The notes below the pieces were generated by a model. It was given only the letters and a program-made list of their open reading frames with translations, was not told where the DNA came from and ran no database searches. Position numbers and translations under genes: made by a program. 64,000 bases of DNA from Ancylobacter novellus DSM 506. GTDB lineage: Bacteria; Pseudomonadota; Alphaproteobacteria; Rhizobiales; Xanthobacteraceae. This document shows positions 33,502 through 45,895 of this stretch, one piece after another. How positions within the stretch are numbered: position 1 is the stretch's first letter; each line of letters begins with the position of its first letter. The DNA lies in the NCBI RefSeq assembly GCF_000092925.1, contig NC_014217.1:2046001-2110000 (forward strand), written 5' to 3'.

Positions 33502-33810
33502 GCCGGTGGCTTGCCATCGCGTCGGGGGCGGCACATGCGCCCGCGGCCCGCGCGGCGGCCGAGGCCGGCCGCCATCTGGTATTATCCAAATCCGGCTAAC
33601 GATCGCGCCATATTCCCCGCAATTACACGCACTGCGCGCATATAGGTGCTATGGCACCTCAAAGATTTTGCCGAAATCTCAAAAATACAAACAAAAAAGG
33701 ACAAATCTACTTGTTTTACGGTATTATAATACGCCAACCGCGCTGGACAGGCGGTCGGTCGGGTCCGATAATTTACGTAGCGCAATAGAAGACAACTTCA
33801 GGAGCGTTCG
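33502..33810 (+). promoter_or_regulatory. AT-rich promoter region of the chemosensory operon
   Basis: No gene is seen here. The region is much more AT-rich than its surroundings from about 33580. AGGTGC-TATG-GCACCT (33644-33659) is a perfect 6-bp dyad, and GTATTATAATAC (33721-33732) is a perfect 12-bp palindrome including a TATAAT. Both are good operator/promoter candidates for the CheW-led operon. Confidence 0.55.
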
Positions 33811-34302
33811 ATGCGGGGGGCGGAGCGAAGCCACGACGTGGTGGTTGCTCGGTGTGGCGGTTTGCGCCTCGGCGTTCCGCTCGAAGCCGTCCACAAGGTC
33901 GTCGCCGCCCCGCTCCTCACCCCCCTGCCCGACGCCCCCGCCCGCGTCGCTGGTCTCGCCAACCTGCATGGCGCCCCGCTCGTCGTGCTCGATATCTCCG
34001 GAAACGCTCTGCCTGCGGGCCGTCCGAGGCTGGAGGCGCGTCTCATGGTAGTGGAGACGGCGCAGCGCCGCTGCGGCCTGCTGTGCGACCGGGTCGAAGG
34101 CACGCTGCGTCTTCCAGAAGACGCGTGGCGTGCGCTCGACGACCTCGTTCCGGGAGCCGGCTATCTGGCCGGCAGCCCCGATGGGGAAGACCTCGTCGTG
34201 CTGCGCGATCCCGACGGCTGGCTCTCCGAGGGTGACGAGCAGCATCTCCGGGAGGCGCTGGAGCGCCATCGTGCCGGCGGCGCCGGGGAGGCCGGCGCAT
34301 GA
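33811..34302 (+). CDS. CheW-like coupling protein (WspB-like)
   Basis: This is a 163-residue CheW domain: RLGVPLEAVHKVVAAP, GLANLHGAPLVVLDIS, RCGLLCDRVEG. AGGAG precedes the ATG. It links the receptor to CheA. It is the first gene of a Wsp-like operon, and its stop overlaps the cheR start. Two CheW genes in one operon are characteristic of Wsp-type pathways. Confidence 0.88.
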   Translation: MRGAERSHDVVVARCGGLRLGVPLEAVHKVVAAPLLTPLPDAPARVAGLANLHGAPLVVLDISGNALPAGRPRLEARLMVVETAQRRCGLLCDRVEGTLRLPEDAWRALDDLVPGAGYLAGSPDGEDLVVLRDPDGWLSEGDEQHLREALERHRAGGAGEAGA

Positions 34303-35687
34303 ACGCGGACATTCGCCATCTCGCCCCCTTCCGCTCGCTCATCTCGCAGCGTTTCGGCCTCGCCATGCCCGAGCGCTTCGACCGGCTGCTGCCGCGCGCG
34401 CTCGCAAAAGCGATGGAGATCGCCGGCGCGCGCGATGCCGAGGCGCTGTGCCTTCACCTTGAGACCCAGCCCTGGACCGCGCCCGCCTGGCAGGCCGTCA
34501 TCGAGACGGTGACGGTGCGCGAGACCTCTTTCTTCCGCCAGAGCGGCTGGTGGGACTCGCTCGTCCAGGCGGCGCTGAAGCCGCTGATCGAGGCGCGGCG
34601 GCGCGACGGCAGCCGGCACCTGCGCTGCCTCAGCCTCGGCTGCGCCTCGGGCGACGAACCCTATTCGCTGGCGATGATCCTCCACCGCCTGCTGCTCGGC
34701 GAGCCGGGCTGGACGGTGGACGTCGTCGGCGCCGATCTGTGCCAGGCCACGCTCACCCAGGCGCAGGCCGGCCTCTTCGACGCGCGGGCGGTGCAGGAGG
34801 TCGAGCCGCGCGAGCGCGAGCTGTGGTTCCGCCCGGCGGGGCGCCAGCGATTCGCCCTGTCGGAGGGCCTGCGCAGCCGCGTCGCCTTCCGCCTGTTCAA
34901 CCTCGCCGAGGCGGCCGAAGCCGCGCGCGGCGGCGCGCAGGTCGCCGCACCCGGCGCGCCGGCGGACCTCGTCATCTGCCGCAACGTGATCATCCACATG
35001 GAGCCGTCGCGCCAGCCGGGGATCGCGCATTACCTGACCGCGCAGCTGCGGCCCGGCGGCAGGCTGGCCGTCTCGCCGGTCGAAGCCACCGCCTCATGGT
35101 TCGCGCCGCTGGCTTTTGAGGCCACCGGGCAGGCGATCCTGTTCACCAAGCCGGATGGACGTCCGGCACCTCAGCGCAAACCGCGTCCCGCTCCGCCCGC
35201 GAGCGAACCCGCCGCCGCGCCGCCGCCTGCGGCCACGCCGAAGGCCGTCGCCGCGCCGGACAGCGCCGCCCGCCTCGCCCGCGTACGCCATCTGGCCGAT
35301 CTCGGCCTGTTCGAGGAGGCCCGCCGGCTGTGCGGGCAGATCCTCGGCCCCAATGCCGAGGCGGAGCTCCTGATGGCGCTGGTCTGCCAGGCGCTCGGCG
35401 ACATCGCCTCGGCGGAGGCGGCGGCGCGGCGCGGGCTGGCGGCGGCGCCGCACTCGCCGGCGGCACATTACGTCCACGCCATCATCTGCCTGCGCACCGG
35501 GCTCACCGCGCAGGCCCGCCGCTCGCTGCGCCGCGCCGTCGAATTGCTCGACAACGCGCAGGAAGGCAAGCAACTCGGTGCCCATCTCGCCATCGAGGCG
35601 AACGAGATCCGTCAGGCGGCGCGCCGGCTGGGCGTCGGACTGGCGGGACAGGCCGGCGCGGGAGGCACCCATGACCGACCGCACTGA
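34299..35687 (+). CDS. CheR methyltransferase with C-terminal TPR-like repeats (WspC-like)
   Basis: This is a 462-residue protein. The N-terminal CheR domain has VRETSFFR, SAM-binding LSLGCASGDEPYSLAM and LVICRNVIIHM. A Pro/Ala linker (about 290-325) leads to two or three TPR-like helical hairpins. CheR with a TPR tail is the WspC architecture. It methylates receptor glutamates to set sensitivity. Confidence 0.9.
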   Translation: MNADIRHLAPFRSLISQRFGLAMPERFDRLLPRALAKAMEIAGARDAEALCLHLETQPWTAPAWQAVIETVTVRETSFFRQSGWWDSLVQAALKPLIEARRRDGSRHLRCLSLGCASGDEPYSLAMILHRLLLGEPGWTVDVVGADLCQATLTQAQAGLFDARAVQEVEPRERELWFRPAGRQRFALSEGLRSRVAFRLFNLAEAAEAARGGAQVAAPGAPADLVICRNVIIHMEPSRQPGIAHYLTAQLRPGGRLAVSPVEATASWFAPLAFEATGQAILFTKPDGRPAPQRKPRPAPPASEPAAAPPPAATPKAVAAPDSAARLARVRHLADLGLFEEARRLCGQILGPNAEAELLMALVCQALGDIASAEAAARRGLAAAPHSPAAHYVHAIICLRTGLTAQARRSLRRAVELLDNAQEGKQLGAHLAIEANEIRQAARRLGVGLAGQAGAGGTHDRPH

Positions 35688-36282
35688 ACCCGGCGCCGGC
35701 TTCGGCTGGAAACAGGTCCACGCCCGGCTCACCGAAAGCGCCACGCGGCTTGCCGGCGGCCTGACGGAGGAGGAGATCGCGGAGCGGCTGGCGCGGCGCA
35801 CCCGCGAGCTCGCCGCACTGGAGACGGCGGACGCCGCCGCGCAACGGCGCGACGTCGTCGTCTTCGGCCGCGCCGGCGAGCGCTATGCCATCGAGGTCGC
35901 CCATGCCGTTGCGGTGGCGCCGGTCGGCAACCTCGTTCCCCTGCCGGACGTCGAGGCGCCGCATGTCGGCATCATGACCTATCAGGGCCTGCTCTACGCC
36001 GTCGTCGACCCGAACGCGCTCGCCGATCGTGCGGCGGCCTCCACCGCCGCCCCGGGCTTCGTCATCCTCATCAACGATCCCGCCAGCGCCGTCGGCATCG
36101 CCGCCGACGTGGTGTTCGGCGTGGCGCGGGTGGCGGCCGAGACGCTCGACGCGAGCCCGGCCCGTCCTTCCCTCATCGCGACCGTCCTGCCGGACGGCGC
36201 CAGCCTGCTATCGCCCGACGCCGTGACGCGGAATGCGCGGCTCGTCGTCGACCACCGTCAGCGCGACACGCTGTCCACCTGA
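35671..36282 (+). CDS. CheW-like coupling protein (WspD-like)
   Basis: This is 203 residues from the ATG at 35671, overlapping the cheR end by 17 bases. An N-terminal helical extension (about 60 residues, LTEEEIAERLARRTREL) precedes the CheW domain (ERYAIEVAHAVAVAPVGNLVPLPD, GIMTYQGLLYAVVDPN). The extension is typical for WspD-type proteins. Confidence 0.85.
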   Translation: MTDRTEPGAGFGWKQVHARLTESATRLAGGLTEEEIAERLARRTRELAALETADAAAQRRDVVVFGRAGERYAIEVAHAVAVAPVGNLVPLPDVEAPHVGIMTYQGLLYAVVDPNALADRAAASTAAPGFVILINDPASAVGIAADVVFGVARVAAETLDASPARPSLIATVLPDGASLLSPDAVTRNARLVVDHRQRDTLST

Positions 36283-36297
36283 GCGTCCGATCCGAAC

Positions 36298-38403
36298 ATG
36301 GGGCCGTCCATGCGTATCAATCGCCTTGTCATCGCCGGGGGCATCCTCGCCGCCCTCGTCCCGACCGCCCTGCTCGGCTTCGGCTACACGATGAAGATGC
36401 GTCAGCTCCTGCTCGACAACACCATCGAGCAGGAGCAGTCCTTCGTCAGCGAGGCGGCCATCTACATCGACCGCGTGCTCACCGACCATCGCAACGCGCT
36501 CCAGCTCGCGGCCGACCAGATCGGCGCGCAGTCCATGGACCCCGCGGCGGCCACCCCGACGCTCGAGCGGCTGCGCGCCCTCTTCCCGCTGTTCGACCGC
36601 ATCCTGCTCGCCCCGCCGGACGGCATCATCGCCGCCGCGGCGCCGGCGGTGGCGGAGAACGGGCAGAGCTCCATCGGCACCACCGTCACCGACCGCAGCT
36701 ACTTCCGCATCCCGCTGCAGAAGGGCACGGCCTACATTGATCCGCAGGTGCTGATCGGCCGCACCTCCGGCCAGCCGCTGATGGCGATGGGCGCCCCGGT
36801 GAAGGCGCCTGACGGGCGTGTCATCGGTGTGCTCGGCGGCACCATCGAGCTCGATTCCGTTACCAGCCTGATCCGCCGCCTCACCCTCGGGCGCACCGGC
36901 CATGCCGTCGCCGTCACCCGCGAGGGCGTCACCGTGGCGCATCCCAACGCCAAGTTCCTGCAGGAGCGCTTCAGCTTCGCGTCGCAGCCGATCTGGACGC
37001 ACATCGCCGGCCGCCAGCAGGGGCAGATCCTCGGCTATGAGGACGAGGCAGGCAATTCCCGCTTCGCCGCCTTCGCCACCGTGCCGGCGACAGAGTGGAA
37101 GGTCTGGCTGAGCCAGACCCATGCCGAGGTCGACGACGAGTTCGTCACCCGCCTCGCGTCGAGCGCCATCTGGCCGCTCATCGCGCTGCTCGGCGGCGTC
37201 GTTCTCTCCGTCCTGCTGTCGCGGCTCATCGCCCGGCCCATCGAGAAGCTGCAGGGCACCGCCGAGGCGATCGCCGGCGGCGAGCTCGACCTGCGGGCGC
37301 CGACCGACGGACCGGAAGAGATCGCGAGCCTCGCCGCAGCCGTCAACGCCATGGCCGAGGCGCTCAGGCAGCGCATCACCACCGAGCAGGAGGCGCGCAG
37401 CGCCATCGAGCGCACGGTGACCGCCTATGGCGGCTTCGCCGAGCGGGTCGCCAATGGCGACTTCAGCTCCCGGCTCGAAGTCGGCGATGCCGGCGACCTC
37501 GAACGCCTCGGCCACGCGCTCAACTCCATGTCGGGCTCGCTCGGGCTGCTGGTCGGCGAGATCAAGCTCGCCACCAACCAGCTCGGCTCCGCCACCGCCG
37601 AAATCCTCGCCGCCACCACCCAGCAGGCGGCGGCGACTTCCGAGGAGGCCGCGGCGGTAAGGCAGATGGCAGCCTCGGTGCATGAGCTGCGCCAGGCCGG
37701 CGAATCCGTCGCCCGCCGCACCCAGACCGTGGTGGAGATGGCGCAGAAGACCGAGAACGTCGCCGAGACCGGCCTGCAATCGGTGGAGGAGACCATCCGC
37801 TCCACCGAGGAAGGCCGCCAGAGGCTGGAGACGCTCGCCGAGCGGGTGATGAACTTCAGCGAGCGCACCCACGAGATCGCTGAATTGAACGCCACAGTCG
37901 GCGAGCTGGCGGAGAAGTCCAACCTGCTCGCCGTCAACGCCAGCATCGAGGCGGCGAAGGCCGGCGAGGCCGGCCGCGGCTTCGCCGTGGTGGCAAACGA
38001 GGTCAAGGAGCTCGCCGACCAGTCGAAGGCGGCGAGCGTGCAGGTCCGCCGCATAATCGCCGACATCCAGCGCTCGGCGCAGGCGGCGGTGATCGCCGCC
38101 GAGCAATACGCCAAGGCGTCGGACGCCAGCGTCGTCACCTCGCGCCAGTCCGGCTCCTCCATCTCCATGCTGGCAGGCCGGGTGAGCGAGGCCTCGCAGG
38201 CGGCGCGGCAGAACCTCGTCGCCGCCGAGCAGCAGCAGGCCGGCATCGAGCAGATCGCGCTCGCCGTCGACAATATCGAGGCGTCCTCGGCGCAGACCGT
38301 CTCCGCCACCGGGCAGGTCGAGCAGTCCGCCCGCAGCCTGCACGACCTCTCCCAGTCGCTCGAAGCCATCGTCGGCCGCGTCGCCGTGCGGCACGGGACC
38401 TGA
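36298..38403 (+). CDS. Methyl-accepting chemotaxis protein with dCache-like sensor (WspA-like)
   Basis: This 701-residue protein has TM1 (about 11-33), a periplasmic double-Cache-like domain (about 35-285, with [13 protein letters not shown] and [18 protein letters not shown]), TM2 (about 287-310), HAMP, and a cytoplasmic coiled coil with the signalling tip [20 protein letters not shown]. There is no C-terminal NWETF pentapeptide. An in-frame ATG at 36310 may be the true start. Small-molecule sensing through Cache differs from the surface-contact model of classical WspA. Confidence 0.9.
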   Translation: MGPSMRINRLVIAGGILAALVPTALLGFGYTMKMRQLLLDNTIEQEQSFVSEAAIYIDRVLTDHRNALQLAADQIGAQSMDPAAATPTLERLRALFPLFDRILLAPPDGIIAAAAPAVAENGQSSIGTTVTDRSYFRIPLQKGTAYIDPQVLIGRTSGQPLMAMGAPVKAPDGRVIGVLGGTIELDSVTSLIRRLTLGRTGHAVAVTREGVTVAHPNAKFLQERFSFASQPIWTHIAGRQQGQILGYEDEAGNSRFAAFATVPATEWKVWLSQTHAEVDDEFVTRLASSAIWPLIALLGGVVLSVLLSRLIARPIEKLQGTAEAIAGGELDLRAPTDGPEEIASLAAAVNAMAEALRQRITTEQEARSAIERTVTAYGGFAERVANGDFSSRLEVGDAGDLERLGHALNSMSGSLGLLVGEIKLATNQLGSATAEILAATTQQAAATSEEAAAVRQMAASVHELRQAGESVARRTQTVVEMAQKTENVAETGLQSVEETIRSTEEGRQRLETLAERVMNFSERTHEIAELNATVGELAEKSNLLAVNASIEAAKAGEAGRGFAVVANEVKELADQSKAASVQVRRIIADIQRSAQAAVIAAEQYAKASDASVVTSRQSGSSISMLAGRVSEASQAARQNLVAAEQQQAGIEQIALAVDNIEASSAQTVSATGQVEQSARSLHDLSQSLEAIVGRVAVRHGT

Positions 38404-38415
38404 TCGGATGGCACC

Positions 38416-40656
38416 ATGAGCACGACCTCCAAGGACGAGCTGCGCATCCGGCTTCTCGCCATCTTCCGCGAGGAAGCGGCGGACCATCTGCGCGCCATCG
38501 CCCGGGAGGTGTCGGGGCTCGAACGCGAGACGCGCCCGGCGCAGGTCGACGAGCGGCTGGAGCAGCTCTTCCGCACCGTCCATACGCTCAAGGGCGCGGC
38601 CCGCTCACTCTCCATCGGCAGCATCGAGCGGCTGTGCCACGAGATCGAGGACCTGTGCAGCGAGGGACGGCAGGCCGGCGCCTTCGACCCCGAGGCGCGC
38701 ACGCTGCTGCGTGAGCTCACCGACGAGCTCGTTCATGTCACCAGGCAGGCGCTGGCCGGCCCCGCCGCGGCCCCACCCGCGCCGGCGCCGGAGAAAAGCG
38801 CCGAACCGCCGTCTCCCCCTGCCCCGCCGCCCATGCCGATCGCGCCGGAGCCGCCGGCAGCCGCGACCCCGCCGCCGCCCGCGGCCAAGAGCGGCCGCAA
38901 GCCCGGCGCGCGGCCCGAACCCAGACCCGATCCACGGCCGCTGGAGCTGGTGGCGCCCGCCATGGAGATGGCGGGCGGGCCCGGCTTCGTCCGGCTGGAG
39001 ACCAGCCGCCTCCAGCGGCTCGGCCTGATGGCGGAGGAACTGATCGGCCCGCGGCTGGCAATGCAGGCCCGCGTCGACGAGGCGCGCGACCTCGTCGGCC
39101 GGCTGGCGGCGCTGCATGCCGACGAGGGGCCTTCCGAGCGCCACCCGAAAGAGCTGCGCGCCGCCGAGCAATCCGCCCGCCAATTCCTCGCCAGCCTCGC
39201 CGAGGACAACCGGACGCTGCGCGGGGTCATCGACGGCCTGGTCGAGGAGCTGCGCCGCACCCGCATGATGCCGGCGAGCGAGATGCTCGCCGTGTTCCCC
39301 GCCATGGTGGCCGACCTCGCCGGCGAGGTGGGCAAGGAGGTCGTCTGGCGCACACTGGGCGCGGACCTCCTGATCGACCGGCAGATCGCCGAGCGGATCA
39401 AGGATCCGCTGATCCACATCGTGCGCAACGCCGTGGATCACGGCATCGAGCCGGCCGAGGCGCGTGCGGCGGCCGGCAAGCCGGCGCAGGGCGCCGTCTC
39501 GCTCAACCTCGAACCCGCCGAGGGCGGGCGCGTCGCCATTGAGGTCGCCGACGACGGCGCCGGCATCGACCTTCCCGGCCTGCGCGAGGCGGCGGTGCGC
39601 AACCGCTTCGTCTCGCGCGAGGAAGCCTCGCGCCTCAGCGACGAAGCGCTTGCCGAGATGGTGTTCGAATCGAGCCTCTCCACCCGCACCGTCATCAGCC
39701 CGGTGTCGGGCCGCGGCCTCGGCCTCGCCATCGTGCGCGAACGGGTGGAGCGGCTGGGCGGCAGCGTCCACATCGCCTCCACCCCCGGCAAGGGCACGGT
39801 GCTGCGGCTTGAGGTGCCGGCCGCGCTGGCGAATTTCCACGGCATCGGCGCACGCGCCGGCGACGCCTTCGTGATCTGGCCGCGCGAGGCGGTCGAGCGC
39901 TCGCTGGCGCTGCCGGAGGACGCCTACGAGGTGGCGCTGGCCCGCGGCGCAGTGCAGATCGACGACGTGCTGCTGCCCTTCGGCTCGCTGGCGCATGTGC
40001 TCGGCCAGCCACCCGAAGCGGCGCCCGCCGGCCGGCGCGGGCTCAGGAGTTGCCTCGTCATCCGCTACAAGGAGCGCCGCGGCGTGCTCGCGGTGGACGA
40101 GGTCACCGGCAATTGCGAGGTGGTGGTGAAGGAGCTGCGCCCGCCTTTGCTGCGGGTGCGCCATGTGCTGGCGGCCGGCCTGCTCGGTAATGGCCGGCTC
40201 GGGCTTATCCTGCGCACCGCCGACGTGCTCGACACGCTGATCAACCACCCGCGCCGCGCCGCCCCCGCCCCGCGGCCGGTGCGCCGGCAGGGCAAGCCGC
40301 GCCTGCTGGTGGTCGACGATTCCATCACCACGCGGGCGATGGAGACCGGCCTTCTGGAGGCCGCCGGCTACGAGGTCCACGCCGCCTCCGACGGCATGGA
40401 GGCCTGGACGGTGCTGCAGAGCGGCGAGTTCGACGCCATCATCTCCGATATCGACATGCCGCGCATGGACGGCTTCGAGTTGACCGAGCGCATCCGCGCC
40501 GATGCGCGACTGAAGCGGTTGCCGATCGTGCTGGTCACGGCACTGGAAAAGCGGGAGGACCACGAACGCGGGCTGCGGCTGGGCGCGAATGCGTACATGA
40601 TGAAGTCGGCCTTCGATCAGTCCATGCTGATCGACCTCGTGCGGCGGGTGCTATGA
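38416..40656 (+). CDS. CheA-type kinase with C-terminal receiver (WspE-like)
   Basis: This 746-residue protein has an Hpt domain with His56 (VHTLKGAARS), a long Pro-rich linker (about 115-175) in place of P2, a dimerisation region, HATPase (HIVRNAVDHGIE, DDGAGID, GRGLGLAIV), a CheW-like domain, and a REC domain with DIDMP near residue 675. CheA fused to REC is the WspE layout. The Hpt should phosphorylate CheB, its own REC and possibly the downstream REC proteins. Confidence 0.92.
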   Translation: MSTTSKDELRIRLLAIFREEAADHLRAIAREVSGLERETRPAQVDERLEQLFRTVHTLKGAARSLSIGSIERLCHEIEDLCSEGRQAGAFDPEARTLLRELTDELVHVTRQALAGPAAAPPAPAPEKSAEPPSPPAPPPMPIAPEPPAAATPPPPAAKSGRKPGARPEPRPDPRPLELVAPAMEMAGGPGFVRLETSRLQRLGLMAEELIGPRLAMQARVDEARDLVGRLAALHADEGPSERHPKELRAAEQSARQFLASLAEDNRTLRGVIDGLVEELRRTRMMPASEMLAVFPAMVADLAGEVGKEVVWRTLGADLLIDRQIAERIKDPLIHIVRNAVDHGIEPAEARAAAGKPAQGAVSLNLEPAEGGRVAIEVADDGAGIDLPGLREAAVRNRFVSREEASRLSDEALAEMVFESSLSTRTVISPVSGRGLGLAIVRERVERLGGSVHIASTPGKGTVLRLEVPAALANFHGIGARAGDAFVIWPREAVERSLALPEDAYEVALARGAVQIDDVLLPFGSLAHVLGQPPEAAPAGRRGLRSCLVIRYKERRGVLAVDEVTGNCEVVVKELRPPLLRVRHVLAAGLLGNGRLGLILRTADVLDTLINHPRRAAPAPRPVRRQGKPRLLVVDDSITTRAMETGLLEAAGYEVHAASDGMEAWTVLQSGEFDAIISDIDMPRMDGFELTERIRADARLKRLPIVLVTALEKREDHERGLRLGANAYMMKSAFDQSMLIDLVRRVL

Positions 40657-41746
40657 ACGAGTTGCGTAAGATACGCGTCCTCCTCGCCGAGGATTCGCGC
40701 TCGCAGCGGGAGGCGATCTCCTGGGTGATCGGCAACGCGCCCTATCTCGAACTCGTCGGCGAGGCGGCGAACGGCGCCGAGGCGGTCGACATGGTCGAGC
40801 AGCTTCAGCCCGACATCGTGCTCATGGACTGCCACATGCCGGTGATGGACGGCATCGAGGCCACCCGCGTCATCATGGGCCGCTGCCCGGTACCGATCGT
40901 CGTGACCAGCGCCACCTTCGACGTCAACGACGTGCATCCGGGCCTCGAGGCGCTGCACGAGGGCGCCCTCGCCATCGTGCCCAAGCCGCTGGACCCGGCT
41001 GCGGAGAATTTCGACCGGCTGGCCGAGGAGCTGTGCCTGACCCTGAAGCTGATGGCCGACGTCAAGGTCGTGCGCCGCCTGCCGCCGCGCCGCTCGGCCG
41101 CAAACCCGCGCCCGCCACGGGAAACCGCAGAACGGCCCGCCGACCGGCCGGCACCCGTGCGCGAGGCGCGCGAGATCAGGATCGTCGCGGTGGGCGCCTC
41201 CACTGGCGGCCCGCCGGTCGTGCTCGACATATTGCGCCGGCTCGGGCCGCGGCTCGACGTGCCCATGCTGCTGGTGCAGCACATGTCGCCGGGCTTCATC
41301 GTCGGCTTTGCCTCCTGGCTAACCCGCGGCAGCGGGCTGCCGGTCGAGGTGGCGGCCGCCAATGTCGTCGCCGCTCCCGGCCGGGTCTATGTCGCGCCGG
41401 AGGGCCATCACCTCGGCATCGACCGCCGCGGCCGGCTCACCCTCGACGACGGGCCGCCGGAGAACGGCTTCCGGCCGTCGGTCTCCTGTCTTTTCCGCTC
41501 CGTCGCCGACGCCTTCGGGCGGGAGGCGCTGGCCATCCTGCTGACCGGCATGGGCCAGGACGGGGCGGAAGGGCTGGCCTATGTCGGGCAGAAGGGCGGC
41601 GTCACAGCGGCGCAGGACAAGGATAGTTCAGTGGTATTCGGCATGCCAGCGGCGGCGATTCGGATGGGAGCAGCGCAACGTGTCCTCGCGCCGCCGGACA
41701 TCGCGAAATTCGTCGTGGCCCAACTGGCGAGAAGGCGCCATCTGTC

Positions 41747-41750
<4 letters not shown>
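40653..41750 (+). CDS. CheB methylesterase (WspF-like)
   Basis: This 365-residue protein has a receiver with Asp59 (IVLMDCHMPVMDG) and an esterase domain with catalytic Ser in GASTGGPP, His in LVQHMSPGF and Asp in GMGQDGAEG. It removes receptor methyl groups for adaptation. Start and stop overlap neighbours by 4 bases each. Confidence 0.93.
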
Positions 41751-44308
<2,558 letters not shown>

Positions 44309-44320
44309 CGGTCAAGGACC

Positions 44321-45520
44321 ATGCCCGAACACAGGATACTCATCCTCGACGACGAACCCGAGATCGGACAGTACGTCGCCACTGTCGCGGAGCTGAGCGG
44401 CTTCGAAAGCACCTACTTCTCCGATCCCGACGCCTTCTTCGCGGCGATCACTGTCTGGCCCGAGGCCTGCGCCGTGATCGACCTGCAGATGCCGGCGCTG
44501 GACGGCATCGAGGTGCTGCGGCAGCTCTCCGCCATGAAGTTCCGCCGGCCGATCGTGATCATGAGCGGCGTCGACCGCAAGGTGCTCGAATCCGCCCGGC
44601 ACTTCGCCAAGGCGCACGACCTCGAGGTCAGCGACATCGTCAGCAAGCCGGCGCGGCTGGACGAACTGCGCCAGATCTTCGAGCGGCTGCGCGGCAGCAT
44701 CCACCTGCTGCCGACGCGGGCCGAACTCGCCGACGGCATCGCCCGCCGCGAGTTCCAGCTCCATCTCCAGCCCAAGGTGCGGCTGGTCCGCGACGGCGAG
44801 GACGGGCTCAGCTACGTGCCGCTCGGCTTCGAGGGGCTGATGCGCTGGCAGAGCCCGAGCCGCGGCCTTGTCATGCCCGACCACTTCATCCCGCAGATCG
44901 CCGCCGCCGGGCTCGGCGCCGAGTTCTCCAATCATTTGTTCGACCTGGCTCTGAACACGCTGAAGAGCTGGAACGAGGCCGACATCGACGCCTCGCTCGC
45001 CATCAACCTGTCGGCCTCGGACGTCGAGGACCTCTCCCTCGCCGACCGGCTGTGGAAGCGCTGCGCGAATGCCGGCATCGATCATCAGCGCATCATCATC
45101 GAGGTCACCGAGACCGCGGCGATGCAACACCCCGAACGCGCGCTCGACGTGCTCACGCGCCTGCGCCTGCGCGGCTTCCTGCTGTCGCTGGACGATTTCG
45201 GCACCGGCTATTCGTCGCTGGTGCAGCTGCAGCGCCTGCCCTTCGCCGAGCTCAAGATCGACCGCTCGCTGATCTCCGACTGCACCTCCTCCGAGCACAC
45301 GCGGATCATCGTCAAGGCGATCATCGACCTCGGCCACAATCTGGGCCTCACCGTGGTGGCGGAGGGCGTCGAGGATGAGAGCACGCTGGAGCTGCTGCAG
45401 GGTTGGTCCTGCGACCTCGCGCAGGGCTACCTGCTCGCCCGCCCGCTGCCGCCGGAGCGCGCCCGCGCCTGGTGGCTCGCCCATCGCAACATGAACGGAC
45501 GCCCGGTCGCCTCCGAGTGA
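44321..45520 (+). CDS. REC-EAL protein, putative c-di-GMP phosphodiesterase
   Basis: This 399-residue protein has a receiver (ILDDEPEIGQY, VIDLQMPALDG, SKPARLDEL) and an EAL domain. Catalytic positions look intact: Glu in GFEGLMRW (EGL instead of EAL), NLS, EVTE, LDDFGTGYSS, LKIDRS, AEGVED and AQGYLLARPL. It should hydrolyse c-di-GMP when switched by phosphorylation. It occupies the place of the diguanylate cyclase WspR at the end of the Wsp operon. Confidence 0.9.
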   Translation: MPEHRILILDDEPEIGQYVATVAELSGFESTYFSDPDAFFAAITVWPEACAVIDLQMPALDGIEVLRQLSAMKFRRPIVIMSGVDRKVLESARHFAKAHDLEVSDIVSKPARLDELRQIFERLRGSIHLLPTRAELADGIARREFQLHLQPKVRLVRDGEDGLSYVPLGFEGLMRWQSPSRGLVMPDHFIPQIAAAGLGAEFSNHLFDLALNTLKSWNEADIDASLAINLSASDVEDLSLADRLWKRCANAGIDHQRIIIEVTETAAMQHPERALDVLTRLRLRGFLLSLDDFGTGYSSLVQLQRLPFAELKIDRSLISDCTSSEHTRIIVKAIIDLGHNLGLTVVAEGVEDESTLELLQGWSCDLAQGYLLARPLPPERARAWWLAHRNMNGRPVASE

Positions 45521-45895
45521 GGGGCAGGCTCCCAGGTTCGGCTCGACGACAGCCACCCTCCCGCCCTCATGGCCGGGCTTGACCGGCATTTGCCGACTTC
45601 GCTCTTTCAATGAGGAACTCGGGCAAGCCCGAATTCCCGCCACCCAGTGACCGGGTGCATGCGGAAAGGCTGGATCCCCGGGTCAAGTCCGGGGATGAGG
45701 GAAGGCAGCAATTTCGGGTCGACGCCCGAGGCGCCCGCCGCCCCGACAGGCAAAGGTCGAGCTTGCCCGCCGTCGGGCGAGGTTCCATAGTCGCGCAACC
45801 GGATTCCCCCTGCGGCGGCGCACCCGGACGACCCTGCGGCTCCTCCCGGCGGGTGCGACAGCGCAGCCGTGCTCGCCCGAGTTCCGCTGCCCGAC
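45521..45895. repeat. Intergenic region with dispersed palindromic repeats, copy 2
   Basis: No gene is supported. CTCATGGCCGGGCTTGACCGGCAT (45567-45590) and GGATCCCCGGGTCAAGTCCGGGGATGAGG (45672-45700) are copies of the palindromic repeat seen at 30517-30606 and 48562-48592. A CTCGGGCAAGCCCGAAT hairpin lies between them (45618-45634). The permease promoter must lie in the remaining 45700-45890 stretch; I see no clear box. Confidence 0.65.

Noticed and set aside
36208..38583. A 791-residue open frame on the minus strand
   Set aside because: It is antisense to the MCP gene; it is low-complexity His/Arg/Gly/Leu/Asp sequence without motifs.
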